A stretch of DNA of 64,000 nt from an uncultured Oscillospiraceae bacterium (GTDB taxonomy: Bacteria; Bacillota; Clostridia; Oscillospirales; Ruminococcaceae), in assembly GCA_934481445.1 (NCBI GenBank), contig CAKSPC010000001.1:1-64000 (forward strand), given 5' to 3'. The stretch's first letter is position 1, and every line of letters begins with the position of its first letter. Shown here one piece after another: positions 35,125-44,740 of the stretch. A model generated the notes under the pieces. That model saw only the letters and a list, made by a program, of their open reading frames with translations. It ran no database searches and was not told the DNA's origin. Position numbers and translations under genes: made by a program.

Positions 35125-38100
35125 ATGCCGTTTGAATACACCGAACAGCAGAAAAAGGTGATCCTCTCCCCCATCGACCGAAGCACAGTCGTCACCGCCG
35201 CCGCAGGCAGCGGAAAAACCACCCTGCTGGTCGACAGGATAATCCGTATTCTTTCCGACAGGGACATGAACATCCCCGCCGATTCCCTCGCGATAATGAC
35301 GTTCACGCGAAACGCCGCAGACAGCCTTCGCATGAAGATAAACAGAAAGCTCAACGAACGGCTGGAGCAGCTCGAGGACGGCGAAAACGAGGAGTTTCGC
35401 AGCTACCTTGCCGACCAGGTGATAAAGCTGCGCTCGGCTTCGATAGGCACGATAGATTCGTTCTGCATAAACATCATCCGCGAGAATGTGCAGATATTCG
35501 ACCTGCCGATGAATTTCACCGTGGCGGACAACGCGAAAAAAGCCGCCATGCAGGCGCAGGCAATGCAGTCCGTGACCGCCCTGCTGTACGGAGGCAGCGA
35601 CGCCGACGGAAACACCGTCACCCCCGAGGAGCGCGACGCGCTGTTCTTTACGTTCAGCTTTGAAACCGACGACGCGCTTCAGAATGCGATAAAGGACACG
35701 GCTGAAACACTGAGTTCATACTACGGCGCGGAGGACTGGCTCGACGGCGAAGCGGCGGCAAACGCCGACCTTTCCGCCCTCGGGAAAAAGTACCTGCCCG
35801 TGATGATAATGAACTACGAAAAGATTCTGCACAAGGCAATGCTGGAGCTTGGCAGGCTCGGCGGGATAAACTCCGAACTTACCGATTTCCTCGCCCGCGA
35901 ACGGGACAACGCCTCCCTCAGCGGCAAGGACGCCGCCGCGCAGACCATCGGCGAGGTCATCAGCGGATACAATATGTACTACCTCGGCTGCGCGCAGGCG
36001 GCGGAGCTTGTAAGGGGCGCGCTGAATGATCTCCGCGAAACGAGCACGCTGGAAGCGCTGGATAAATTCGTAACGACCATCGCAGGGATAACAAATACCG
36101 CGGATCTGCCGCGAAAAGGCCCCAAAAGCGAGCTTCGCAAGAAATTCACCGAAAGCAAGAATAAATTCACGAAGCTTGTCGAAGCAATGCGCGCCGTGCC
36201 GTTCAGCCTTGAGGAAGAGCGCGGGATGATAGAACAGCAGAGCGAAGTCACGGCGACGTTCGTAATGCTTGTAAAATGCTACATCAAGACCTACACCGCC
36301 CTCAAGACCTCGTCGGGGTATGTGGATTTCTGCGACTGCGAGCTTATGCTCCTCGACAGGCTGAAAAACGACGAGGATTTTCGGCGGCAGCTTTCCGACA
36401 GATTTAACTGCATCATCGTGGATGAATTTCAGGACTCCAACGATGTGCAGGCGGAAATATTCAAGCTGGTTTCCAACGGGAAAAACAACCTGTTCTATGT
36501 CGGGGATGTAAAGCAGGCGATATACACCTTCCGCGGCGGAAACCCGCGTATCATGGCGGCACTGTGCGACGGCGCGGACGGCTTCGACGTGATACCGCTG
36601 AACAAAAACTTCCGCAGCCGCCGCACCGTCGTGGACTGCGTCAACGCCCTGTTTTCGGGGATAATGACGCGGGAATACGGCGACGTCGACTACGAAAACA
36701 ACGCGCAGCTTGAATACGGCGCGGATTACCCCGAAATCCCGCAGGAAAAACGCGCAGACTACGCCGCGGAGATTTATATGCTCGACCTGCCCGAGCTTGA
36801 GCGCGAGCCCGACAGCGACCTCGGTGATATAAGGCAGGCGCACTTCGTGGCGGGGAAAATCAGGCAGCTTTACAAAGGCGGCTTCGAGGTTTCCGACGGA
36901 AAGGGCGGAATGCGCCCCTGCAGATACTCGGATTTTTCGATACTGCTGCGCAAAAACGGCTCTATTAAAGAATATAAAGAAGCGCTTGACCTCGCGGAAA
37001 TACCGTCGCTGACCCCGGGCGGGCGGGATTTCCTCGAATCGGAGGAGATAGCGCTGATGATGGACCTGCTGAATGTTATCGACAATCCCCTGCGGGACGA
37101 GGAATTCCTGCGGGTGCTGATGTCGCCGATATACGGCGCTTCCGCGGCGGACATGGCGAAGATACGCCTCGGCGCGCTGGGCTTCACGGACGAGGATATA
37201 CTTAACAACGAGGGGACGATAAAGCCTATTTCAAAGCTGCTGCGTTATTTCTCGCTGTACGGCTGCCTTAACTACTGCATACGCGCGGCGGAAAACGACC
37301 GCGATCTCCCCGACGACACCGACACCGCCGCAGAAGCTGCGGATTCCTCCACAAGGGCGCAGCAGGCGGAAGCGGAGCTTGCGGGGCGTGGAATAAGACG
37401 CGTTATCCCGTCGGATATACTGCGGTTTTCGGAGGACATACACAGATACCGCTTCTTTAAAGGAAGCTGCTCCGTCGAAAGCCTTATCAGAAAAATTTAC
37501 AGCGAAACGGATATTCTTTCGATAGTTTCCGCCTACGACGCGGGAAAACAGCGCGTTGCAAACCTCCGCCTGCTGCGAAAATACGCAGCGGATTTTGAAG
37601 AGCGCGACGGCGGCTCGCTGGGCGATTTTATACGCTACATCACCAACACAAAGGCTTACAAGCAGCGCATGGAGGAAGCCGGCGTGCCCGAGGACGCGGG
37701 CAATGCCGTAAGGATAATGACGTTCCACGCCAGCAAGGGTCTTGAAATGCCGATATGCATTCTCGCGGAGCTGGACTACAAATTCTCGCTCAACGACGCC
37801 CGCGGCACGGTGATAATGAACCACGAAGCGGGGCTGGCGATAAACTATGTCGACAGGAAACAGCGCTATAAGTCGGGCACCCTCGGCACGGAAGCGCTGA
37901 AAATACTCAACAAGGAAAAGATGTACGGCGAGGAGCTCCGCCTGCTTTACGTTGCGGCGACCCGCGCGCAGGAGAAGCTTATCATGGTCGGAGCGAGCAG
38001 CAGGCCGCCCGAGGAATACCTCATGACGGAAAACGACCCGCAGGACGCTTTCAGAACCATCTCGCCGTTCCAGTGGATACTTTCATCCATGCTGCGGTAC

Positions 38101-39048
38101 TGCAAAACGGAGCAGCTTCCGTTCTTCGCGGAGGGCTCCCCGCTGACGCTTTACAAAAAAGGCACCGCCGAGCCGATGAACACCGTTATACTCCGCGAGG
38201 AGATAAGCGAGGAGGAGATAATTTCCGCGGAAATAACCGAGCCGCAGGACGGTGCGGAAGCCTCCCCCATGCCCGATACGAGCGGCGTTTCCGAAGATGA
38301 AATTTCCGCGCTGACCTCCGTAATGACATACGAATACCCATACAAAAGCGACACGGAGCAGCAGTCCAAATACGCCGTCACCGAGCTTGCGCACCGGGGC
38401 GACGAGCTGTTCAACGAAACCGTGGTGTATCTCACGAAACCGTCGTTCTACGGCAAAAAAGCCGACAGCACCGACACCGCGAACGCCACGGGCAAGGAGA
38501 TCGGCGACGCGTACCATCACATCATGGAGCATTTCCCCTTCGGAGATATCGCGCAGGCGCAGACCGACGACGAACGTTTGCGCGTCACGGAGGATGTAAT
38601 AAATCGCCTTGCCGATGAGGGCAGAATAACGCCGCGGGAAAGCGTGCTGGTCATACCCGAGAGGATAGCGGCGTTTTTCGCGGGGGAACTTGGCCGGCGG
38701 ATGCTGAAAAGCCCGCGGGTGGAGCGCGAAAAGGCGTTCTACGCGGAACTTCCCGCAAACAAATTCGACCCGGACTGCGGCGGCGAAGTCAGCATTCAGG
38801 GACGGACGGATATGTATTTCTACGAGGACGGCGAAATCATCCTTGTGGACTATAAGAGCGACAGCCCCGCAAACCTCGAAAAGGAAAAGCTGAACTACGC
38901 AAAGCAGCTCAGCATTTACTCCGATATTCTCCCCGAGGTCACGGGGGTAAATGTAAAACAAATGTACATCTACGCTTTCTCAACGGGTGAAGCGCTGGAT
39001 GTGGAAGAAATAATGAAAGAAAGCGAGCACAATGAACAGAAAAATTAA
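35125..39048 (+). CDS. addA: ATP-dependent helicase/nuclease subunit A
   Basis: The 1307-aa superfamily 1 helicase-nuclease has Walker A TAAAGSGKTTLLVDRI, Walker B VDEFQDSN, the motif VKQAIYTFRGGNP, a late helicase motif MTFHASKGLEMPICILAEL and VAATRAQEKLIM, and a C-terminal nuclease domain with ILVDYKSD. It forms AddAB, the Gram-positive counterpart of RecBCD. ATG follows AAGGAGGAG and starts right after the addB stop. An acidic insert lies around 1035-1060. Confidence 0.96.
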   Translation: MPFEYTEQQKKVILSPIDRSTVVTAAAGSGKTTLLVDRIIRILSDRDMNIPADSLAIMTFTRNAADSLRMKINRKLNERLEQLEDGENEEFRSYLADQVIKLRSASIGTIDSFCINIIRENVQIFDLPMNFTVADNAKKAAMQAQAMQSVTALLYGGSDADGNTVTPEERDALFFTFSFETDDALQNAIKDTAETLSSYYGAEDWLDGEAAANADLSALGKKYLPVMIMNYEKILHKAMLELGRLGGINSELTDFLARERDNASLSGKDAAAQTIGEVISGYNMYYLGCAQAAELVRGALNDLRETSTLEALDKFVTTIAGITNTADLPRKGPKSELRKKFTESKNKFTKLVEAMRAVPFSLEEERGMIEQQSEVTATFVMLVKCYIKTYTALKTSSGYVDFCDCELMLLDRLKNDEDFRRQLSDRFNCIIVDEFQDSNDVQAEIFKLVSNGKNNLFYVGDVKQAIYTFRGGNPRIMAALCDGADGFDVIPLNKNFRSRRTVVDCVNALFSGIMTREYGDVDYENNAQLEYGADYPEIPQEKRADYAAEIYMLDLPELEREPDSDLGDIRQAHFVAGKIRQLYKGGFEVSDGKGGMRPCRYSDFSILLRKNGSIKEYKEALDLAEIPSLTPGGRDFLESEEIALMMDLLNVIDNPLRDEEFLRVLMSPIYGASAADMAKIRLGALGFTDEDILNNEGTIKPISKLLRYFSLYGCLNYCIRAAENDRDLPDDTDTAAEAADSSTRAQQAEAELAGRGIRRVIPSDILRFSEDIHRYRFFKGSCSVESLIRKIYSETDILSIVSAYDAGKQRVANLRLLRKYAADFEERDGGSLGDFIRYITNTKAYKQRMEEAGVPEDAGNAVRIMTFHASKGLEMPICILAELDYKFSLNDARGTVIMNHEAGLAINYVDRKQRYKSGTLGTEALKILNKEKMYGEELRLLYVAATRAQEKLIMVGASSRPPEEYLMTENDPQDAFRTISPFQWILSSMLRYCKTEQLPFFAEGSPLTLYKKGTAEPMNTVILREEISEEEIISAEITEPQDGAEASPMPDTSGVSEDEISALTSVMTYEYPYKSDTEQQSKYAVTELAHRGDELFNETVVYLTKPSFYGKKADSTDTANATGKEIGDAYHHIMEHFPFGDIAQAQTDDERLRVTEDVINRLADEGRITPRESVLVIPERIAAFFAGELGRRMLKSPRVEREKAFYAELPANKFDPDCGGEVSIQGRTDMYFYEDGEIILVDYKSDSPANLEKEKLNYAKQLSIYSDILPEVTGVNVKQMYIYAFSTGEALDVEEIMKESEHNEQKN

Positions 39049-40300
39049 AAGCATCATTTCCGTCTGCGCGGCAGCCCTGACAGCGGCTTCGGCGTCCTCC
39101 GCCGCATTCGCGGACAGCGCGGGATTTGTTTCCGAGGGCGAACTTGCGCGCCCCGTAAAGGCTCCCTACGATACGAAATACGTCAACATCCAGTGGAGCA
39201 CCGACGAGGCGGAAACCGCTGGCGTGCCCATCGCGGAGGGGGAGCATTTTCTCTTCCCCGTCGGGAATAAGATAAACAAAATCGCCGAAAGCAGCGGCGA
39301 GATACTCGGCACGGCGGAGCTTTCCGAAAAGGTATCCGAAAACTGCCGCGGCGCCGTGCTGGACGAAACGATGATACAGCCCACCCGCACTTCCCTCTAC
39401 GCGATAAACACCGCGGATATGTCCGTAAAATCATCCAAAAGCTTTGGCGGGAACATCTCGACAGACGTTGCCCTGAGCGGGAACTACGCGTATTTCGGCG
39501 TAGAAGCCGAAGTGGGAAGCACGTTCTACTGCGTTGATTTTACGAACGGTTTCTCGGTCGTGTGGGAATATGACAGCGACAGCGCCGTTACATCCACCTC
39601 GGAAAACACGGGGCACGTTATCTTCGGCACGGGGACAAAGCTGGTGGTTCACGAAAAGGACGGCAACGGCTTTGTTGAAACGGACATCGGCGCAGACATA
39701 GCCGCAGCGCCCCTCGCGGGAGAATACGCGGTGTATATCCCCGCGACGGACGGAAACCTCTACAAGCTGCGCCTTAACGACGACGGCACCATGGAGGAGG
39801 ATTCGCTCCAGTCCTGCAAGGTGGGCGAAGAGCCCTCCACCCCTGCGGTCTTCAACGGGCGGCTTTATATCACTTCCGCGGACGGATTTTTCATCATCGA
39901 CAGCCTTAACATGGAGATAATAGAAAAATTCACCGACATGAAGGGCGGCTCTGCGCCGTTTGTCTGCTACGGAAACGGCCCGAGGGTGTATACCGTCGCA
40001 CCGATGGACGGATACTGGTGTATGTTCACCGTGTATGACCCCGGCGAGGGCGTCGACCCCGAGGAAACAAAGCTTGCAAAGCTTGAGAATTTCGAGGGCG
40101 GAAAACACGCGGTATCAAACGCGGGCACGCTTTGCTTCCGCGACGGATACGGCAGGCTCTACGCGCTCACAGTGGCGGAATACAGTATATTCTACATTGT
40201 GCTGAAGCTGGTGCTGCTGCTTGTGCTGGTGGTGCTGATAGTGCTGTGGCTGCGGTTTGTAATTAAAAAGCGAATCAAGGACAAATCTAAATTCTTATAA
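39032..40300 (+). CDS. Membrane-anchored PQQ-like beta-propeller protein
   Basis: The 422-aa protein has a signal peptide (MNRKIKSIISVCAAALTAAS, cleavage near AFA), an outer region with PQQ-type repeats (for example GNYAYFGVEAEVGSTFYCVD, GTGTKLVVHEKDG, YAVYIPATDGNLYKLRL) and a C-terminal membrane helix (about 384-408) with a positive tail. It would be a surface beta-propeller. It resembles the BamB-like fold, but no enzyme function is evident. The start lies within addA (17-base overlap), so it is translationally coupled to a DNA-repair gene for no obvious reason. Confidence 0.8.
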   Translation: MNRKIKSIISVCAAALTAASASSAAFADSAGFVSEGELARPVKAPYDTKYVNIQWSTDEAETAGVPIAEGEHFLFPVGNKINKIAESSGEILGTAELSEKVSENCRGAVLDETMIQPTRTSLYAINTADMSVKSSKSFGGNISTDVALSGNYAYFGVEAEVGSTFYCVDFTNGFSVVWEYDSDSAVTSTSENTGHVIFGTGTKLVVHEKDGNGFVETDIGADIAAAPLAGEYAVYIPATDGNLYKLRLNDDGTMEEDSLQSCKVGEEPSTPAVFNGRLYITSADGFFIIDSLNMEIIEKFTDMKGGSAPFVCYGNGPRVYTVAPMDGYWCMFTVYDPGEGVDPEETKLAKLENFEGGKHAVSNAGTLCFRDGYGRLYALTVAEYSIFYIVLKLVLLLVLVVLIVLWLRFVIKKRIKDKSKFL

Positions 40301-40316
40301 TTCGGAGGAGAACAAC

Positions 40317-41180
40317 ATGGAAATAACAATTTCGAACGGAGATTGCTCCGCAAAAATCGTATCCAAGGGCGCGGAGCTGAAGTCCCTGCGCGTGGGCGGA
40401 AGAGAGCTTATGTGGCGCGCCGACCCCGCATTCTGGGGCAAGACCTCTCCCCTGCTTTTCCCGATGATAGGCACGCTGAAAGACGGCAAGACCATCATCA
40501 ACGGAAAGGAATGCCGCATAACAAAGCACGGCTTCGCCCGCGACCTTGAGCTCACCCCCGAGGTGATAACTCCCACCAGCGCGATGTTCTCGCTGGAGCA
40601 GAGCGACTACACAAAGGAAATGTACCCGTTTGATTTCAAGTTTACGGTACGATACACCATCAAGGCGGACGGGCTGACCGTCACCTACCGCGTTAAGAAC
40701 AACAGCGCGGAAGATATGCCGTTCTGCATAGGCGCTCACCCCGCGTTTGCCTGCGATGGTGAGTTCACCGACTACCGCCTTGAATTTGCAAAGATCGAAA
40801 CCGCCGAGTGCCCGCTGTACGACCTCTCCACGGGACTGCACCGGGAGCACGACCGCAGAAAGCTCATCGAAAACGACACGGTGCTTCCGCTGACGCACGA
40901 GATGTTCTACGATGATGTATGCTATTTCGACGATATACGCTCCCGCTCAGTAACGCTGTTCGACAAGGAAAACCGCGGCGTCCGCGTGGATTTTCCCGAT
41001 TTCACGAGCCTTGGCGTATGGCAGGCAAAGGACGCGCCGTTTATCTGCATTGAACCCTGGTGCGGCTCGGCGGATTTCGACGACTGCACGGGCGTTTTCG
41101 CGGAGAAGCGCGGGATAGAAATACTGAAGCCCGGCGAAGAAAAGGCATTCACTTATTCTATGACTGCCGTTGGGAAATAA
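40317..41180 (+). CDS. Aldose 1-epimerase family protein (LacX/YeaD-like)
   Basis: The 287-aa protein belongs to the GalM-like sugar mutarotase superfamily. Useful marks are KGAELKSLRVGGRELMWRAD near the start, TKHGFARDLEL and CIGAHPAFACDGEF, with catalytic histidines expected in the latter two. It should interconvert anomers of a sugar or sugar phosphate in the cytoplasm. It is the last gene of the hisS-addAB transcript, with ATG after GGAGG. Confidence 0.88.
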   Translation: MEITISNGDCSAKIVSKGAELKSLRVGGRELMWRADPAFWGKTSPLLFPMIGTLKDGKTIINGKECRITKHGFARDLELTPEVITPTSAMFSLEQSDYTKEMYPFDFKFTVRYTIKADGLTVTYRVKNNSAEDMPFCIGAHPAFACDGEFTDYRLEFAKIETAECPLYDLSTGLHREHDRRKLIENDTVLPLTHEMFYDDVCYFDDIRSRSVTLFDKENRGVRVDFPDFTSLGVWQAKDAPFICIEPWCGSADFDDCTGVFAEKRGIEILKPGEEKAFTYSMTAVGK

Positions 41181-41189
41181 CACAAACAG

Positions 41190-41226
41190 AAGCGGCTGAC
41201 CCATCAACGGGCAGCCGCATTTTTTA
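41190..41226. terminator. Terminator between epimerase and histidine kinase genes
   Basis: GCGGCTG (41192-41198) and CCC (41200-41202) pair with GGG (41209-41211) and CAGCCGC (41212-41218), with one bulged A, followed by a T-run. It ends the rightward operon; the kinase stop lies at its edge. Confidence 0.8.
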
Positions 41227-42744
41227 TTCCTGCTCCTTATTTTCGTGAGCGTCATACTCATCGGGCTTGAGCTCCGCCTTTTCCAGCGAGAGCCTGCGCT
41301 GCTTTACGGGCTTCGGCTGCTCGGGCGCGGGGACGTACTCGGGCGCCTCGAACCAGAACGTGCTGCCCTCGCCGACCTTGCTGTCGGCGCCGTATGCGAA
41401 GCCGTGCTGCTCCAGCACGCTCTTTACGATGGAAAGACCTATTCCGCTGCCCATCTTCGCGCGCTTGTGGGTGCCGTTGCGCTCGCTGACCTTGTAATAT
41501 CTGTCCCAGATATATGGCAGATACTCGGGGGAAATTCCGTCGCCGTGGTCGATGACCTCAAAGCGGACGACCCCGCCCTCCTTACGGTAAAGCTTGACGA
41601 TGACCGTGTTGTCGTCCCCGGTATAAGTAACGGCGTTGTTGATGAGGTTATACACCACCTGCTCCAGCTTCGTGATGTCGGCGGTTATCATAACGTGTTC
41701 ATCCGCCTGAAGGTCGATGATAATGCCGTCGTTTACTTTCATGATATCAAAGCGGGATATTACCCCCGAAAGCCGCTCGGAAAGGTCAAATGTTTCCATG
41801 TGCATTTCGGTGACGCCAGCCTGCAGCTTCGACAGATCAAGTATATCGTTGACGAGGGACGAAAGCCTGTCGGTTTCGTCGATGATGATTTTAAGGTGCT
41901 TTTCGCGCTTTTCGGGATTATCGCCGGAGAGGTCGCGTATCATCTCGGCGTACGCCTTTATCATGGTAAGCGGCGTGCGCAGGTCGTGCGAGATGTTCGC
42001 CATCAGCTCGCGGCGCAGGTCGTCGGATTTCGCGATCTCCCTTGAAGCAGACTGCAGCGTCGCGGTGAGCTGCTTTATTTCGGCGTAATCATTCTTTTCC
42101 TCTTCTATCTCGAACTTGCCCTGCGGCAGGCTCTTGGCGGCGTTGTTTATGCGGATGATGGGTTCGGAAACCTTATTCGCGAACAGCGCGGACATGAACA
42201 CCGTAAGTATCATCATGATTATCCCGACGAAGAAGAACTGCCGCACGAATATGCTTACCGTTGTACCTATCGGCTGGAGGTAGCTGCAAATGAAAACATA
42301 AGCATCGGGGTTCTCGCGGTCGCTGCCGATATAGCTTCCGACCATCAGCACGGTGTTATCCTCCGCCTCGTCCTTGAAGCGGCGGTAGACCATGCCGGTA
42401 TCGCTTTCGCGTACCTCGCTGCGGTAGTTTTCCTTGGCAATCACCGCCAGCGAAACGCTTCCGCCGAGCCTGTTCGCAACATACGAATAGCCCGTAGTCG
42501 GGAAGTATATCTCGATGTACATCTTCTTTTCGGCTGCTTCGTCGTTGACTATCCCGCCGATATCGTCGCTGTACCAGTGCGAGCGTATCTCGATGAGCGC
42601 CTCGCTTATTTCGTAGGTTTTCATCCACTCATAGAAGCTCGGGAACATCGCGATAAGGAAAACATATGTGAACGCCAGCATCGCGATAACGACTATTTCA
42701 AACCGCGCCCACACCCTGTATTTAATGCTGCGGAAAAAATTCAT
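41224..42744 (-). CDS. Two-component sensor histidine kinase
   Basis: The 506-aa membrane kinase has helices at about 17-37 and 178-203 around a roughly 140-residue outer sensor domain, then HAMP, a HisKA domain with ELMANISHDLRTPLTMIKAY (phospho-His near 252) and an ATPase domain with NLINNAVTYTGDD, DHGDGISPE and GSGIGLSIVKSVLEQHG. The tail is charged. It partners the response regulator two bases upstream. The signal is unknown. Confidence 0.93.
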   Translation of the reverse strand: MNFFRSIKYRVWARFEIVVIAMLAFTYVFLIAMFPSFYEWMKTYEISEALIEIRSHWYSDDIGGIVNDEAAEKKMYIEIYFPTTGYSYVANRLGGSVSLAVIAKENYRSEVRESDTGMVYRRFKDEAEDNTVLMVGSYIGSDRENPDAYVFICSYLQPIGTTVSIFVRQFFFVGIIMMILTVFMSALFANKVSEPIIRINNAAKSLPQGKFEIEEEKNDYAEIKQLTATLQSASREIAKSDDLRRELMANISHDLRTPLTMIKAYAEMIRDLSGDNPEKREKHLKIIIDETDRLSSLVNDILDLSKLQAGVTEMHMETFDLSERLSGVISRFDIMKVNDGIIIDLQADEHVMITADITKLEQVVYNLINNAVTYTGDDNTVIVKLYRKEGGVVRFEVIDHGDGISPEYLPYIWDRYYKVSERNGTHKRAKMGSGIGLSIVKSVLEQHGFAYGADSKVGEGSTFWFEAPEYVPAPEQPKPVKQRRLSLEKAELKPDEYDAHENKEQE

Positions 42745-42746
42745 GC

Positions 42747-43427
42747 TTATGCCTCGAATTTATATCCAAGTCCGCGCAGGGTCACGATGAACTTGCGGTA
42801 CGGGCCGAGATTGTTTCGCAGCATCTTGATGTGCGTGTCGATGGTGCGGTCGTCGCCGAAGAAGTCATACCCCCATACTTCCTCGAGAAGCTTGTTTCGC
42901 GTAAGGGCGATGTTCTTGTTCCTTACAAGATAGAACAGCAGGTCGTATTCCTTCGGGGTGAGATTCGCCTTTACGCCGTCGATATACACGTCGCGGGAGG
43001 TGAAGTTTATCTCCAGCCCCTCGAACTTCTCGGTTTCGGGGGCGGCCGCTGCGGGAGCTGCGGCGGCGGAATTGCGCTTTACTATGGCGTTTATCCTCGC
43101 CATTACCTCCTTCGGGGAGAAAGGCTTTACAACGTAGTCGTCTATGCCCAGCTCAAACCCGAACAGCTTGTCGTACTCCTCGCCGCGGGCGGAAAGCATC
43201 AGCACGGGGGTCTGCTTGAACTTGCGTATTTCCTTGCAGGCGGAATATCCGTCCACGCGGGGCATCATGACATCCATAACGATGATGTCGTAGTCGTTTG
43301 CCTTTGCCATTTCGATTGCCTGCATACCGTCGCACGCTTCGTCAACGGTGTGCCCTTCAAACTCCGCGTATTCCTTTATTACCTCGCGGATGTTTTCCTC
43401 ATCGTCAACAACAAGTATTCTGTACAT
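42747..43427 (-). CDS. OmpR/PhoB-type response regulator
   Basis: The 226-aa protein has a receiver domain (VVDDEEN acidic pocket, phospho-Asp52 in VMDVMMPRVDG, Lys near 101 in VVKPFSPKE), a short Ala/Pro-rich linker and a winged-helix DNA-binding domain with LTPKEYDLLFYLVRN, RNKLLEEVWGYDF and VDTHI-like DRTIDTHIKMLRNNLG. ATG at 43427 is used, nine bases after AGGAG; an in-frame ATG at 43436 would leave no spacer. It is co-transcribed with the kinase gene. Confidence 0.94.
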   Translation of the reverse strand: MYRILVVDDEENIREVIKEYAEFEGHTVDEACDGMQAIEMAKANDYDIIVMDVMMPRVDGYSACKEIRKFKQTPVLMLSARGEEYDKLFGFELGIDDYVVKPFSPKEVMARINAIVKRNSAAAAPAAAAPETEKFEGLEINFTSRDVYIDGVKANLTPKEYDLLFYLVRNKNIALTRNKLLEEVWGYDFFGDDRTIDTHIKMLRNNLGPYRKFIVTLRGLGYKFEA

Positions 43428-43538
43428 AAGCTGCATCTCCTTTTGTCATATCATAAAATAATTTCTTTTCATAATAAAAACAAAGCCAAGAAATCGGCGT
43501 TCAATTCGTATGAAAAGAACGCCTAAAAGGGGAAGAAA

Positions 43539-43579
43539 TCATGAATATTCGGGGTCGTTCTCCCGACCACATCATGATT
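43539..43579. other. Hairpin in the gap upstream of the two-component genes
   Basis: ATCATGA (43539-43545) pairs with TCATGAT (43573-43579), with an inner GGTCG/CGACC pair. It lies between the response regulator start and the HATPase stop; it may terminate the HATPase transcript, though there is no clean T-run. Confidence 0.3.
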
Positions 43580-43630
43580 ATACGCCGCGAAAATGAAAAC
43601 AGCGTGACAACACAATGAATGTTTTCAAAA

Positions 43631-44731
43631 TCAGCTGTTTTCCCCGAAAAACTCCGCGACCTCGCGCATTTTCGTTTCGACGATATCGGGAATGCCCGTG
43701 TCGTAGTAAACATAAGAATACTGCTCAAGCGCAACATCCGCGGAAAGCTCGCTTATCGGCGACGGTAACGTAAGCTTTACGCACATTCTTCCGCCGTCGT
43801 CCTCCATGTAGAACCTGCCGCCGCTTTCCTCGGCGAAGCGCCTTATTATCGGTATTCCCCAGCCTATGCGCTGATAGCTGAAGTTTACATTGACGTCCTC
43901 CGAAAAATCCTTTTCGGTGAACATTATGTTGTCGTTTGTGAACTTGAACTCAACAAAGCTGCGCCTGCCCGAATTTATGCGATATACCGCCAGCATCGGC
44001 ACGCTTTCCCGCGGGGAATAGAGCAGCGCGTTCTGCACGGCGTTCACAAGCGCGGCGATGGCGTGCTTGCAGTCCGCGTTGATGAACAGCCCGCCCTCGT
44101 CGCAAAGGAACTCCACCCGCCTGCCGCATTTCGCGAGAGCCGCGTTGCAGCGCTTTATCAGCGTGGCGGACAGCGCCGCCGCGTCAAGCGTTACGGCGTC
44201 ACGTTCTCCAAAGACCATATTGGTGTATTCATACGCGTTTTTGGTGACGGAGCCGATGTTTGATATAGCGCGCTGCGCCGCGGCTATCTGTTCCGTTTCT
44301 TCGTCCGCGGGGTGAAGCTGCTTCAGCGCGTTCGTGCTTTTCCAAAGACCTGCAAGGTTGTATTCCAGCGCATTGAAAACCGGCATGACCTTTGCAAGCA
44401 GATCTGTGTCCGCCGCAATTCTTACCGCCTCGTCGCCGCCGATGAACTCGCAGATATACTGCCACGGGTCGCCGAATTCATTTTTCAGCGGCGTTATCCT
44501 CGCGCAGTAAAATTCGTCGCGGATAAGCACCCGCAGCAGCGTTACGGAATGCATGGGATAATCCAGCTTGTCGCGGACGATGTTCTGCAGCGCCATTCCT
44601 TCCGAGAAAAGCTCGGGGCTGCCGCTCCATGTGCAGGCAAGCGTTCTGTCAAGCAGCGCCGCCGCGCGGGACTGACCGCCGTATATTTCTTTCAGCAGCG
44701 AAAGCGCTGCGTTTTCCTGTTTTGCGTCCAT
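43631..44731 (-). CDS. Orphan histidine-kinase-type ATPase domain protein
   Basis: The 366-aa soluble protein ends in a GHKL ATPase domain: N box ALVNAVQNALLYS, and a G-box-like GWGIPIIRRFAEESGG. A helical part before it (about 120-170) resembles a dimerisation domain, but the usual HExxxP-type phosphohistidine motif is absent. The N-terminal 120 residues could be a PAS-like sensor. No membrane segment or cognate regulator is adjacent. It lies ten bases after pepF. It may be a degenerate kinase or an ATPase with another role. Confidence 0.75.
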   Translation of the reverse strand: MDAKQENAALSLLKEIYGGQSRAAALLDRTLACTWSGSPELFSEGMALQNIVRDKLDYPMHSVTLLRVLIRDEFYCARITPLKNEFGDPWQYICEFIGGDEAVRIAADTDLLAKVMPVFNALEYNLAGLWKSTNALKQLHPADEETEQIAAAQRAISNIGSVTKNAYEYTNMVFGERDAVTLDAAALSATLIKRCNAALAKCGRRVEFLCDEGGLFINADCKHAIAALVNAVQNALLYSPRESVPMLAVYRINSGRRSFVEFKFTNDNIMFTEKDFSEDVNVNFSYQRIGWGIPIIRRFAEESGGRFYMEDDGGRMCVKLTLPSPISELSADVALEQYSYVYYDTGIPDIVETKMREVAEFFGENS

Positions 44732-44740
44732 TTATCTCCG

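Noticed and set aside
43511..43597. Short open frame in the gap before the two-component genes
   Set aside because: It has 28 codons, no convincing ribosome site, and overlaps a hairpin.
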